This document shows, piece by piece, positions 1 to 7,822 of a stretch of DNA of 64,000 nucleotides. A program made the position numbers and the translations under genes. Every line of letters begins with the position of its first letter. Within the stretch, counting starts at the first letter, position 1. This DNA comes from JAGWRI01 sp035700805. GTDB taxonomy: Bacteria > Gemmatimonadota > Gemmatimonadetes > Gemmatimonadales > Gemmatimonadaceae. The notes under the pieces are model-generated. The model did not search any database. It saw only the letters and a program-made list of their open reading frames with translations, and was not told where the DNA came from. The stretch spans positions 1-64,000 of the forward strand of contig DASSOG010000020.1 of assembly GCA_035700805.1 (NCBI GenBank), written 5' to 3'.

Positions 1-13
1 CTTTGCGTTAGAC
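1..13 (+). other. 3' end of an attC-type recombination site (partial)
   Basis: The window opens with a GCGTTAGAC string whose last seven bases (7-13) match the attC right core GTTRRRY. The same GCGTTAGAC string ends the complete site at 620-745. The rest of the site lies outside the window, so the stem cannot be checked. It is read as the end of an upstream attC because the next cassette-like unit starts directly after it. Confidence 0.55.
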
Positions 14-65
14 ACACCCGGTATTATGGTGTAAATTCAGGTCTGGGCGTATACCGGAGAGTCCA

Positions 66-290
66 ATGCATACCGACCAGCTACCCATTCATAGCAACCC
101 CGAGATCATGGGCGGCACGCCGGTGTTTGTGGGCACGCGCGTGCCAGTGCAGACCCTTCTCGACTACCTCGAGGCCGGCGATCCGCTCGATGATTTCCTC
201 AAGGACTTCCCGAGCGTCTCGCGCGAGCAAGCGGTGGCCGTGCTGGAGCTCGCGAAGGAGATGCTGCTCGCCCGTGCCCAGGCGGCGTGA
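66..290 (+). CDS. DUF433 antitoxin-like protein
   Basis: A 74-residue DUF433 protein. The family signature is clear: an N-terminal NPEIMGGTPVFVGTRVPV segment (about residues 11-28), then a helix and a C-terminal helical part typical of small winged-helix DNA-binding proteins. DUF433 proteins are commonly paired with PIN-like DUF5615 toxins and are thought to neutralise the toxin and repress the operon. A GGAGAG Shine-Dalgarno stretch lies five bases before the ATG. An AT-richer stretch at 20-37 between the attC core and the gene may hold its own promoter, which toxin-antitoxin cassettes usually carry. It overlaps the next gene by four bases (GTGA). Confidence 0.85.
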   Translation: MHTDQLPIHSNPEIMGGTPVFVGTRVPVQTLLDYLEAGDPLDDFLKDFPSVSREQAVAVLELAKEMLLARAQAA

Positions 291-625
291 ATCGGCCCAC
301 AGCGCGCGTCCTGCTCGATGAGTGTGTGCCCCGGCGGTTCCAGCGCGAGCTGCCGGGGCTCGCTGTCTCGCACGTGGTGAGCGAGGGGTGGGCAGGTAAG
401 CGTAACGGCGAGTTGTTGGGTCTGATGCGCGAGGGCGGCTTCACGGTTCTTGTCACGGTTGACCGCAACTTGGCCTTCCAGCAGAATGTCGCGGCGAGCG
501 GCCTGGCCGTTCTGGTTCTCCACTCGCGATCGAACAGGGTGCAGGATCTGAAGCCTCTCGTGCCGGCGCTTCTCGAGGCTATCGTCTCCGCGTTGCCGGG
601 GCAGGTTACTCGCGTGGGTATCTAA
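287..625 (+). CDS. DUF5615 PIN-like toxin
   Basis: A 112-residue protein of the DUF5615 PIN-like family, the usual partner of DUF433. The acidic LLDECVPRR start (Asp/Glu near residues 11-12) and the VLVTVDRN segment near residue 58 match the metal-binding acidic positions of this nuclease fold. The likely role is an RNase toxin held inactive by the upstream protein. Translation starts at a GTG that overlaps the upstream TGA, so the two genes are coupled. The TAA stop lies inside the attC left core, as expected for the last gene of a cassette. RNase activity is inferred from the family. Confidence 0.85.
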   Translation: MNRPTARVLLDECVPRRFQRELPGLAVSHVVSEGWAGKRNGELLGLMREGGFTVLVTVDRNLAFQQNVAASGLAVLVLHSRSNRVQDLKPLVPALLEAIVSALPGQVTRVGI

Positions 626-745
626 CGAGTCGTTGCACCGGACAAGCGCTGACAGTCGTAGATATGAGCGCCTGGCGACTGCGACTCGGAGCGAGCATCA
701 TTGCGCTTGGCGAGTGAGCGCTTGCCGGTGAACTCGGCGTTAGAC
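620..745 (+). other. attC recombination site
   Basis: The left core ATCTAAC (620-626, RYYYAAC) and right core GTTAGAC (739-745, GTTRRRY) are complementary. Inside them, 636-650 (CACCGGACAAGCGCT) pairs with 717-730 (AGCGCTTGCCGGTG), leaving one unpaired A at 642. That single extrahelical base in one arm is the structural mark that IntI uses to choose the bottom strand of attC. The 126-base length lies within the known range. This is read directly from the sequence; folding has not been computed. Confidence 0.85.
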
Positions 746-960
746 GCACAACAAGCATCCACTTCGGCGCAAGCGCCCACCCCTGCCATCGACCAAGGGC
801 TGGCTTCCTGAAGCGGATCGAACGGACGACCCATGGCTGTCGGTCCGGACCGATAGATTGGTGCGATTGGTTTGCTTAGGCTTCGGCGGCCGCCGAGTCA
901 CGACCGACCGCTACGCCTTCGCCGATGCACACCACCACCCGATGACGGAGGAGACCGTTC
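746..960 (+). promoter_or_regulatory. Leader region of the defence-like operon
   Basis: These 215 bases lie between the attC core and the first operon gene and should hold its promoter. No convincing -35/-10 pair was recognised and no reading frame here looks coding. The only clear signal is a strong Shine-Dalgarno GGAGGAG at 947-953, seven bases before the GTG at 961. Confidence 0.4.
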
Positions 961-3879
961 GTGGGAGTTCTCGCTGCCTGCAGACCAAGACCCGAAGTCC
1001 TCTCCGGCGATCTCAAGGACGCGATCTTCGCCGCCGACTTCGGTGATGTCATCTCTGGTCACTCGGGGGCCCCGGATGTCTATAGCAAACCAGAGCTCTT
1101 CTTCCGCAATACGCACCCGGCCCGGGACCTCACGCGGATCGTCCGAGAGGTGTTCGCAGCCCTCTCGAAACAAGATGAGCCTGGTCTCGCGATTCGCCTG
1201 AGCACCGGATTCGGCGGCGGGAAGACCCATACGCTCCTCTCCCTCTGGCACTTGGCGAAGAACGTCGGCAACCAGAAACTTGGCGCCGAGCTTCTTCCCG
1301 CCACCGGGCGACCGCCGAAGGTCCACGTCGCTGCGGTGGACGGCGCGAAGGCCGGCCACCCGGTATTCGCGCAACACGGTGGCGTAGTTGTCAAGAGCCT
1401 CGCTGGGGAGCTCGCGTACCAGTTCGGGGGCGCAGCAGCGGTTAAGAAACTCGGTGCGGCCGACGACGTCGCGGCGCAACCAACCGAAGCAGCGATGGAG
1501 GCGTTCCTCCCGGACGGTCCGGTGCTCATCCTGCTGGATGAGTTGGTGATGTACCTGTCGGGCCTCGACGATCAGGGACGCAAGAACACGCTCAACGTCG
1601 TTAACAAGCTGGTAGCGATCGCGGCACGACGTCCCCAAACGGTTCTGGTCGTAACGGATCCTGGGGCCCAGCCAGCATACGCAGGCGAGTCGGCCGACCT
1701 TGGCAAGGTGCTCGCCGCCGCCAAGGCGCTTGATGAACTGCTCGGGAGGAAAACCACCGATTTCGACCCGATCGGGACTGAGTCTGCGAAGGTGATCGCG
1801 CGCCGGCTGTTCGAGCACGTCGATGCCTCAGCGGCTCAATCAACGGGGAGCGCCTACCGCGCGCTCTACGGTCGAGTGGCCGATGAACATCCCGGGCTCA
1901 TTCCGGCGACCGCCCGAACCGAGGAATACGCGCGCAGGATTCAGGAGTCATACCCGTTCCATCCGCGGCTCCTCGACACCGCGCGCGATCGACTCGGCGC
2001 GCTCGCCGACTTTCAACGTTCACGCGGCGTGCTGCGCCTCTTCGCGAGGATCATCCGCGATGTGTGGGAACGCGGCGAAGACGTTGACCTCATCACAGCC
2101 GGCGAGATCGACTTCGCGAGTAACCGCATTCGCAGCGATCTCCTTCAGCGCCTCAACAAGGAACAGTTCGACGCCGCGGTTTCGGCCGACGTGATCACGC
2201 ACGCAGGAGAGCTGGACAACGGCAAGCGTGGCATTCACAGTCGAGTCGCCTCAGCGCTGATGGTCGAGAGCCTTCCCGCCACCACCAACGCCGGCCTCAC
2301 CGCCGACGATCTTACGCTCGCTGTCCTTCGTCCCGATGAAGCCGGCCAGGAACCGACCGAGGCACTCGATCACCTCATCGGCACGTGCTGGCACACGTAC
2401 CCGATGGATGGTGGCGCCGGCTACCAGTTTCGCGTCGAGCCCAACGTTCGCAAGCAAATCGAAGAGCGGCGCAACCGGATTCCGCTCGCCGATGCTGAGT
2501 CTCGCGTGCAAACCGAAGCACAACAGTACTTCCAGGGCGCTGGCTTCAAGATGCGCAACTGGCCTGAGCACGCCAACGCCGTTCCGGACGTGGCACAGTT
2601 TCAGGTTGCGCTATGCGACTCCGAGGCAAGAGCACGGTCTATCGCGGCGCATTCGGACGACCGCGATCCCGCTGCGCCGATCAAGCGGCGTTTCATCAAT
2701 GCAGTGGTCGGTGTCGCCCCCACTGAGTCTGCGTACCGTGCCGCTGTTCAGCGCGCGCAGTCGCTCCTCGCCGCGGAAGAGCTGGAGCGGGAGTACAAGA
2801 CGGGCGACTCGGGCGCGATGATCCGCGAGCAGCTAAAGCGGATCAAACCGGAGCTCGACAAACAGTTCCGGGTCCAGGCGCGGCGCGCGTTCGACCGCGT
2901 CGTGCTCGCAGATGGAAGCGCGTACGCGATCGACGAGACCTTCCAGGGCGGCGATGAACAGATCCTGAAGGCGCCTCAAGGCCAGCAAGTGCTTCGCCGT
3001 TTTCTTGAGGACAAGGAATTGATCTACGGCGGTACAGACTCACTCGACCCAAAGCTTCTCGTCCAGAAGTACCTGAAGGGAGCCGTGCCGGTACCCGGCG
3101 AGACGGACGTGTGGACGGCCACCGCCGTGCACGAGCGATTGCTTAGCGCTTCCGGACTCAGATTGGTGCCCGATGAAGAGCTGACGCGCCGCACTCTTCT
3201 TCGCGGTGCACGCGAGGGCCAGTTGGTCCTCAAGCTCGCGGATGGGCGCGCGCACGATCGCGAAGGTGTTGTGGATGGGCCTCCCGGCGCCCGCAAGCGC
3301 GTGAAAGAGGGGGCGGTTCACACCCTCGCGTTGTCGGACAGTGTGCTCGTGGCGCTTTCGTCTACGGCTGCTGCCGCAGGTTGGATCGCGGTAGACAAGG
3401 AGCCCGGCGGAAAATCGTCAGGCAAGGCGACCCCACCGCCTCCGCCCCCAGCGCCGGCGGGGGATCTCGTGACGGCTGACGTCGGAAAGGCCGTTGAAGC
3501 GGCAGTCACGCGGCCCCTCGTGCAGCTCGTGCTCACGTCGCGGTCGCCCGCAGGTGCGAAGCTTCTCTCCCAACTCGCCCAACCATTCGGAGCGAGCAGC
3601 ATCAGTCTCAACGTGTCCGTCGCAGGAGAGGTCAAGGGCGGAGGCACGATGGGGCTCAGCATTGAAGGCGTGAAGCACTCGCATCCCGTCAAGCCGCTCG
3701 ACATCGCCGGCGCGATCGCGAACTCACTCACGAGCGCGGACTCCTTCGAGGCGTCGCTCACACTCGAATTCGAGCCAGGGCTACTGGTGGCGGGGGATCA
3801 CCTCAAGGCGTTGGCGGACCGTGGCGACGACTTGCGTGTGAGCTGCCGGTTCGGCCCGAGCGCGGCGACAGGAGCATGA
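961..3879 (+). CDS. DUF499 (BrxC/PglY-like) P-loop ATPase
   Basis: A 972-residue protein of the DUF499/COG1483 type, the family that includes the BrxC/PglY ATPases of BREX phage-defence systems. A Walker A-type motif STGFGGGKTHT is at about residues 81-91. A Walker B-like segment, four hydrophobic residues then Asp-Glu (VLILLDELVMYL), is near 187-198. A proline run at about 824-831 links the ATPase body to a C-terminal domain. The GTG start is set by a GGAGGAG site seven bases upstream. Its stop overlaps the next ATG (ATGA). In BREX, BrxC partners the PglX methyltransferase; a DUF1156 methyltransferase lies downstream here. It is somewhat shorter than typical BrxC. Function in defence is inferred from family and context. 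Confidence 0.85.
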   Translation: MGVLAACRPRPEVLSGDLKDAIFAADFGDVISGHSGAPDVYSKPELFFRNTHPARDLTRIVREVFAALSKQDEPGLAIRLSTGFGGGKTHTLLSLWHLAKNVGNQKLGAELLPATGRPPKVHVAAVDGAKAGHPVFAQHGGVVVKSLAGELAYQFGGAAAVKKLGAADDVAAQPTEAAMEAFLPDGPVLILLDELVMYLSGLDDQGRKNTLNVVNKLVAIAARRPQTVLVVTDPGAQPAYAGESADLGKVLAAAKALDELLGRKTTDFDPIGTESAKVIARRLFEHVDASAAQSTGSAYRALYGRVADEHPGLIPATARTEEYARRIQESYPFHPRLLDTARDRLGALADFQRSRGVLRLFARIIRDVWERGEDVDLITAGEIDFASNRIRSDLLQRLNKEQFDAAVSADVITHAGELDNGKRGIHSRVASALMVESLPATTNAGLTADDLTLAVLRPDEAGQEPTEALDHLIGTCWHTYPMDGGAGYQFRVEPNVRKQIEERRNRIPLADAESRVQTEAQQYFQGAGFKMRNWPEHANAVPDVAQFQVALCDSEARARSIAAHSDDRDPAAPIKRRFINAVVGVAPTESAYRAAVQRAQSLLAAEELEREYKTGDSGAMIREQLKRIKPELDKQFRVQARRAFDRVVLADGSAYAIDETFQGGDEQILKAPQGQQVLRRFLEDKELIYGGTDSLDPKLLVQKYLKGAVPVPGETDVWTATAVHERLLSASGLRLVPDEELTRRTLLRGAREGQLVLKLADGRAHDREGVVDGPPGARKRVKEGAVHTLALSDSVLVALSSTAAAAGWIAVDKEPGGKSSGKATPPPPPPAPAGDLVTADVGKAVEAAVTRPLVQLVLTSRSPAGAKLLSQLAQPFGASSISLNVSVAGEVKGGGTMGLSIEGVKHSHPVKPLDIAGAIANSLTSADSFEASLTLEFEPGLLVAGDHLKALADRGDDLRVSCRFGPSAATGA

Positions 3880-4307
3880 CTCTCCGCGAAGCCTCTTTTG
3901 CCCTTCGTGTCGTTCGTCGCCGGGGCGGTGACGCCGGCATCTTATATAGAAGGACGCTCACGGCTAAGCGGGTCGAGCGCCTGACGCGTATCCGCGCCAT
4001 TTCTCCGCTCGCATTCGCCGCGGCGATGCCACTCCTTCGCGCTGCGGTTCGTGCATCCGGCGGCTCGGCAGGCGTGCGTCTGTCCACGGGGCCGTACCAT
4101 CCGCTCGACGCGGATTGGGGCGCGCGGGTTGCCTGCTACGCTCTCGTCGCCAGTGGCCTGCGTGACGGTGGCCGCATGGCGCGGGCGGCCGGCCAGCTCA
4201 AGGACGCCGATGCGGCCGAAGCCGCATGGTGGTTCGGCGCCATGACCCGGCGCGATGGCCGCCGTGCAATCCGCGCACTCCGCATTCTAACCGAGGCCAC
4301 GAAGTAG
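3876..4307 (+). CDS. Small basic protein of unknown function
   Basis: A 143-residue, Arg- and Ala-rich protein that I do not recognise. The N-terminal half is strongly basic, with several Arg pairs. The C-terminal half, from about residue 85, reads as two or three helices (ALVASGLRDGGRMARAAGQL; EAAWWFGAMTRRDGRRAIRA). No signal peptide, membrane segment or catalytic motif is visible. It starts at an ATGA overlap with the DUF499 gene, so it is translationally coupled to it and probably works with it, perhaps as an adaptor or nucleic-acid-binding subunit (inference). About 98 bases separate it from the next gene, the longest internal gap in the operon. Confidence 0.65.
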   Translation: MTLREASFALRVVRRRGGDAGILYRRTLTAKRVERLTRIRAISPLAFAAAMPLLRAAVRASGGSAGVRLSTGPYHPLDADWGARVACYALVASGLRDGGRMARAAGQLKDADAAEAAWWFGAMTRRDGRRAIRALRILTEATK

Positions 4308-4405
4308 GATGCACCGCCCTGGCCACACTCCAGCATCGCGCCTTGCCGCGCAGGCGGCGGCGCACCATACTTCGGCATTTCTTCGGCCATCAGGTGGCGC
4401 CTAAG

Positions 4406-5185
4406 ATGGGTACTCGCACCGGGATCGAATGGACGGACGCTACCTGGAATCCGGTCACGGGCTGCACCAAGGTCACGGCCGGATGCGACCACTGCTATGC
4501 GCATGTGCTCGCTCATCGCCGCCTGCGCGACGTGTATTTGAAGGCGGCCCCGGTGCGGGACACGCCTGAGGCGAGACGCGATCCGTTCGCGGTGAGGCTC
4601 TGGCGCGATCGCGTCAGAGCGCCGCTCAGCTGGACGGAGCCGCGCATGGTCTTCGTCAACTCGATGTCCGACCTGTTTCACCAGGACGTCCCGGACGAGT
4701 TCGTGACGGAGATCTTCGAGGTGATGCTCACTGCGGACCGCCACGTTTATCAGGTTCTTACCAAGCGCCCGGCGCGTGCGGCTCGGTTCTGGTCCAAGCA
4801 TGCGGCACGGCTCGGGCACGAGGTCATTCCACCGCACATCTGGATCGGAGCATCCGTCGAGAGCCAGGATGTCGCCTATCGGGTTCGGCATCTCGCCGAC
4901 GTGCCAGCCGACGTGCGCTTCCTCTCTTGCGAGCCGCTTCTTGGCCCACTGCTTCTTGATCTTTCGGACATCCACTGGGTGATCGTGGGCGGCGAGAGCG
5001 GCGGCGGTTTCAGGCCGATGGATCGTGATTGGGCCCGCTCCATCCGAGATCAATGCCTCAGCGCGGGCGTGCCGTTCTTCTTCAAGCAATGGGGTGGCCA
5101 TACTCCAAAGGCTGGCGGCAACCGGCTCGACCGGCGGGTGTGGCGGCAGTACCCAGAGGTGCACGCCATCGGTGCGGGAACGTAG
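4406..5185 (+). CDS. DUF5131 (phage Gp37/Gp68-like) three-Cys protein
   Basis: A 259-residue protein with the full DUF5131 pattern: GIEWTDATWNPVTGC at the N-terminus, then a Cys-x6-Cys-x2-Cys cluster (TGCTKVTAGCDHCYA, about residues 19-33). MVFVNSMSDLFH, YQVLTKRP, GASVESQ, FLSCEPLLGP and IVGGESG follow. The three Cys resemble a radical-SAM cluster with unusual spacing. The substrate of the family is unknown. The ATG at 4406 is chosen because homology begins within five residues of it; an upstream in-frame start at 4226 would add residues that look like read-through of another frame. It lies six bases before TcmP, its usual genomic partner. Confidence 0.85.
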   Translation: MGTRTGIEWTDATWNPVTGCTKVTAGCDHCYAHVLAHRRLRDVYLKAAPVRDTPEARRDPFAVRLWRDRVRAPLSWTEPRMVFVNSMSDLFHQDVPDEFVTEIFEVMLTADRHVYQVLTKRPARAARFWSKHAARLGHEVIPPHIWIGASVESQDVAYRVRHLADVPADVRFLSCEPLLGPLLLDLSDIHWVIVGGESGGGFRPMDRDWARSIRDQCLSAGVPFFFKQWGGHTPKAGGNRLDRRVWRQYPEVHAIGAGT

Positions 5186-5191
5186 GCATTC

Positions 5192-6286
5192 GTGTCGCGC
5201 ATTCGAACCACCGTCTGGCCGCTTGATCCGCACACCGCGGCCAAGCACGCCATTCTCCGGCGCTATCTCGACGCGTGGATTCCAATCATGTCGCGGTGCA
5301 ACGGGCGAGTGCTGTACATCGACGGCTTCGCCGGCCCCGGCATCTACGAAAGGGGTGAGCCCGGCTCGCCCATCATCGCGCTCGACGCTGCACTTGGCCA
5401 GGTTCAGCACATTCGCGGCGAGATGCTATTCCTGTTCATCGAAGCGGATCAGGACCGTTACGACAATCTGAAAGCCCAGATCGCCCAGCGTGAGCTGCCA
5501 CCCAAGCTTCGCGTGGAGGTCGTGCACGGCAGGTTCGACGAGACGCTGAACTCAGTGCTCGCTCTGCTGGCGGCGTCGGGAAAGCAGCTCGTTCCCACGT
5601 TCGCCTTCATCGACCCCTTCGGCTTCTCCCACACGCCGATGAGCGTGATTGCGGCCATCATGAGGAATCCGCGCTGCGAGGTGCTGATCACGTTCATGTA
5701 CGAGGAGATCAACCGGTTCCTCGCGCACGAGGATCATCCGGCAACGTTTGACTCGCTCTTCGGAAGCGACGCCTGGCGCGCCTGCCTGCAACAGGCACAG
5801 CCCGCCGCGCGAGAGCGGTGCATCCGCGACGCATATCAGACGCAGCTGACCGCCGCCGGCATCCGCTACGTTCGCGCCTTCAAGATGCGGAACCGCGACA
5901 ACCGGACCGATTATTTCCTCTTCTTCGGTACCAACAACATCACCGGTCTCGCGAAGATGAAGGAATCCATGTGGCGCGTGGACCAGGGTGGTCAGTTCGA
6001 GTTCTCAGACGCGACCAATCCAGATCAAACGCTGCTCTTCTCGGCGACACCCGAGTTCGGGCGGCTGCGCCGCGAGCTCCAGGTTGGCCTCGCCGGACAG
6101 ACGGTCACGGTCGAGCAGGTCGAGGAGTTCGTTCTTAACAGGACCGCGTTCACGGCCTCGCATTACAAGCGCGTCCTGAAGGAACTCGAGGTGTCGACTC
6201 CGGCTGGACTCCTCGTCCGGTCAGCGAAAGCTGGCCGCAAACGAGGCACGTTCCCTCCCGGCACCAAAGTGGAGTTCGTCGCGTAA
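5192..6286 (+). CDS. tcmP: Three-Cys-motif partner protein TcmP
   Basis: A 364-residue protein of the TcmP family, named for its constant pairing with three-Cys (DUF5131-type) proteins. Recognisable parts are KHAILRRYLDAWIPIM near residues 18-33, VLYIDGFAGPGIY near 41-53 and TFAFIDPFGF near 136-145. The last two have the look of a Rossmann methyltransferase: a Gly-rich loop and a DPFG motif. The C-terminus (about 300-364) looks like a winged helix (VEQVEEFVLNRTAF; HYKRVLKELE). It starts at a GTG just after the DUF5131 stop and overlaps the next ATG by one base. The activity is unknown; joint nucleobase modification with DUF5131 is a hypothesis. Confidence 0.85.
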   Translation: MSRIRTTVWPLDPHTAAKHAILRRYLDAWIPIMSRCNGRVLYIDGFAGPGIYERGEPGSPIIALDAALGQVQHIRGEMLFLFIEADQDRYDNLKAQIAQRELPPKLRVEVVHGRFDETLNSVLALLAASGKQLVPTFAFIDPFGFSHTPMSVIAAIMRNPRCEVLITFMYEEINRFLAHEDHPATFDSLFGSDAWRACLQQAQPAARERCIRDAYQTQLTAAGIRYVRAFKMRNRDNRTDYFLFFGTNNITGLAKMKESMWRVDQGGQFEFSDATNPDQTLLFSATPEFGRLRRELQVGLAGQTVTVEQVEEFVLNRTAFTASHYKRVLKELEVSTPAGLLVRSAKAGRKRGTFPPGTKVEFVA

Positions 6287-6732
6287 TGCCGATCCCCGAT
6301 CTCTCCACTGACGGGCTCCTTCCTGACGGCCTGCACGAGTGCACGCTCGACGAGGTCATCGAGCGTTTCGGACGCTTCCAGGACTCCGATCGCCGCCCGT
6401 CCCTCGGCCGGGAACTCCAGCAGTATGTCGCCGAGGTTAGGTCCGCTGAGGTGGGCAAGTACCTCGTCGTGGATGGGTCATTTGTAACGTCAAAGCCATC
6501 CCCTTCGGACATCGATCTTCTTCTTGTGCTGCGGGATGATGTGAACCTCGGGGAAGTTGTCCCGCCGTTCCGTTACAACGCGCGCTCCAGGACGTACATT
6601 CGGAAGAAGTACCGCTTCGATTTCTTTCCGGCTTTCGACGGGGACGGCTCGGCGGACGCCGTGATTCGGTTCTTTCGCCAGGTGAAGTATCGTCCGGGTG
6701 AGGTTAAAGGCCTGCTCAAGGTGACGCTGTGA
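6286..6732 (+). CDS. DUF6932-like nucleotidyltransferase-fold protein
   Basis: A 148-residue protein with a nucleotidyltransferase signature: DGSFVTSKPSPSDIDLLLVL (about residues 63-82) gives a Gly-Ser, then two spaced Asp (Asp-x-Asp), as in the pol-beta/MNT superfamily. A third acidic position could be the Asp of KYRFDFFPAF near 109-118. It resembles the DUF6932 family. Some minimal nucleotidyltransferases act as toxins or antitoxins that add nucleotides to tRNA or protein, so a pair with the next gene is possible. It overlaps TcmP by one base and the next gene by four (GTGA). The catalytic role is inferred. Confidence 0.65.
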   Translation: MPIPDLSTDGLLPDGLHECTLDEVIERFGRFQDSDRRPSLGRELQQYVAEVRSAEVGKYLVVDGSFVTSKPSPSDIDLLLVLRDDVNLGEVVPPFRYNARSRTYIRKKYRFDFFPAFDGDGSADAVIRFFRQVKYRPGEVKGLLKVTL

Positions 6733-7709
6733 TCGAGAACGACGCTCAACTCGATCAGGCCAGAGAGGCAGCCGCGCAACTCGAGCGCGCTGTCCAGGCG
6801 CTGCGCGCCCGTGTCGGCGAACAGAATCCGGCGCTCTTCGCAGCGATGGCGGAAGACTACCGCGCCAACATTCTCCGCATACGTACCGAAATCGACGCAT
6901 ACCTCGGGCTCGATGCCGCCAGCGAAGCAGCCGCGCCCCTCTGGATGATTCTCGAAGGCGAGGCGATCTCGCGCCGTGACATCTCGTCGCGCCTGCTCTC
7001 CGAATGGCTCGAGCGGCTGCGCAAGTCCCTCTATGGGATGACGTCATTCCTCGAGACCGGCAGGCTGCGCGCGGGAGGTCGGCCGGACGCGGCGTTGCTC
7101 ATGGCGACTGATCCTCACGTGGTGGCCGTCGCGCCTGGCAGTATCCGCGTTGGCCTGCGCATGCCCGCCGTGGAGCAGCAACTGGAGTTGTCAGCGGAGG
7201 GCGAGGCCCCACCGCTCCCGTCCACCTATCGCGCGCTGGAGCAGCTTCTGTCCGTTGCCACATGGGGAGCGTCTGGCGCGAGCGACCCGCCGGCGATTTC
7301 TCCACACACTCAGGACGAGCTCACGGTGGCTGCCCGATTCGCCGCGAAACTCGCACCCAGCAAGAGGGCGACAGTGCGCTCGGTGACGTTCCGCGGCGCG
7401 CTCGTCGCGCGAGATGCAACGATCCGACTCACCGCCGAGTCTCGCGACCGGCTCGAAGGACTCGTCAAGTTGTGGAGCCACGTGACCGAGGAGACGATCA
7501 CCGGCCAGATTCGAGAGATTGATCTCGATCAGCGCCGCATCATTCTGCGGGAGCGCGGACCGGGCATGCCCGACGTGAAGTGCCGGTTGCCGGAGGAACT
7601 GGTAGCCGTTGCGGAGCAGTTGCTCGACCAGCAGGTGGTGGTGCGCGGTCTCATCTCCTCGGCGACGCCGGACGTGATGGACGCGCATTCAATCGAGAGG
7701 GCATCATGA
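6729..7709 (+). CDS. Coiled-coil protein of unknown function, coupled to the nucleotidyltransferase
   Basis: A 326-residue protein not assigned to a named family. Residues 1-65 are a likely coiled coil (QLDQAREAAAQLERAVQALR). The middle (about 100-190) is a mixed alpha/beta region (LLMATDPHVVAVAPGSIRVG). The C-terminal ~100 residues look beta-rich (TGQIREIDLDQRRIILRE; VVVRGLISSATPDV), suggestive of an OB- or SH3-like fold. No signal peptide or membrane segment is seen. It starts at a GTG inside the stop of the nucleotidyltransferase gene and ends in an ATGA shared with the following mini-ORF. The most likely role is obligate partner of the nucleotidyltransferase-fold protein. Confidence 0.65.
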   Translation: MIENDAQLDQAREAAAQLERAVQALRARVGEQNPALFAAMAEDYRANILRIRTEIDAYLGLDAASEAAAPLWMILEGEAISRRDISSRLLSEWLERLRKSLYGMTSFLETGRLRAGGRPDAALLMATDPHVVAVAPGSIRVGLRMPAVEQQLELSAEGEAPPLPSTYRALEQLLSVATWGASGASDPPAISPHTQDELTVAARFAAKLAPSKRATVRSVTFRGALVARDATIRLTAESRDRLEGLVKLWSHVTEETITGQIREIDLDQRRIILRERGPGMPDVKCRLPEELVAVAEQLLDQQVVVRGLISSATPDVMDAHSIERAS

Positions 7710-7822
7710 CTGTGGTACTGCGCACGCTCGACGCTGAAATGACGCTCAGGGACACGCGGCCCAATTGGCAATTGCGTGCAACCCTGGACGTACGCTGCAT
7801 GACATTGGACAAAGGACGATGA
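7706..7822 (+). CDS. 38-residue coupled mini-ORF
   Basis: A 38-codon frame starts at the ATGA that ends the previous gene and stops at an ATGA that starts the methyltransferase gene. Both junctions are thus perfect four-base overlaps. The peptide is basic and has no recognised motif. It may be a small subunit, a leader that couples translation of the methyltransferase, or the fused ends of a deleted gene. The exact fit to both neighbours is the only support for it being translated. Confidence 0.4.
   Translation: MTVVLRTLDAEMTLRDTRPNWQLRATLDVRCMTLDKGR

Larger units (their letters stand above)
8..739 (+). mobile_element. Integron gene cassette 1 (toxin-antitoxin cassette)
   Basis: This segment lies between the recombination point of the partial attC at the window start and that of the complete attC at 620-745. 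It holds two overlapping plus-strand genes (DUF433 and DUF5615) with almost no other sequence, and the last stop codon falls inside the attC left core. One compact gene unit, the same orientation and an attC at the 3' end is the normal layout of a cassette. Toxin-antitoxin pairs are well known as stabilising cassettes in chromosomal integrons. The boundaries are inferred from core motifs only. Confidence 0.65.

Noticed and set aside
898..1818. 306-codon minus-strand frame opposite the DUF499 gene
   Set aside because: No recognisable domain, and the plus-strand frame has a strong ribosome-binding site and Walker motifs.
7765..7818. Upstream TTG start for the DUF1156 methyltransferase
   Set aside because: ATG 7819 forms an ATGA overlap with the preceding frame and leads directly to the conserved region; the extra 18 residues show no homology.
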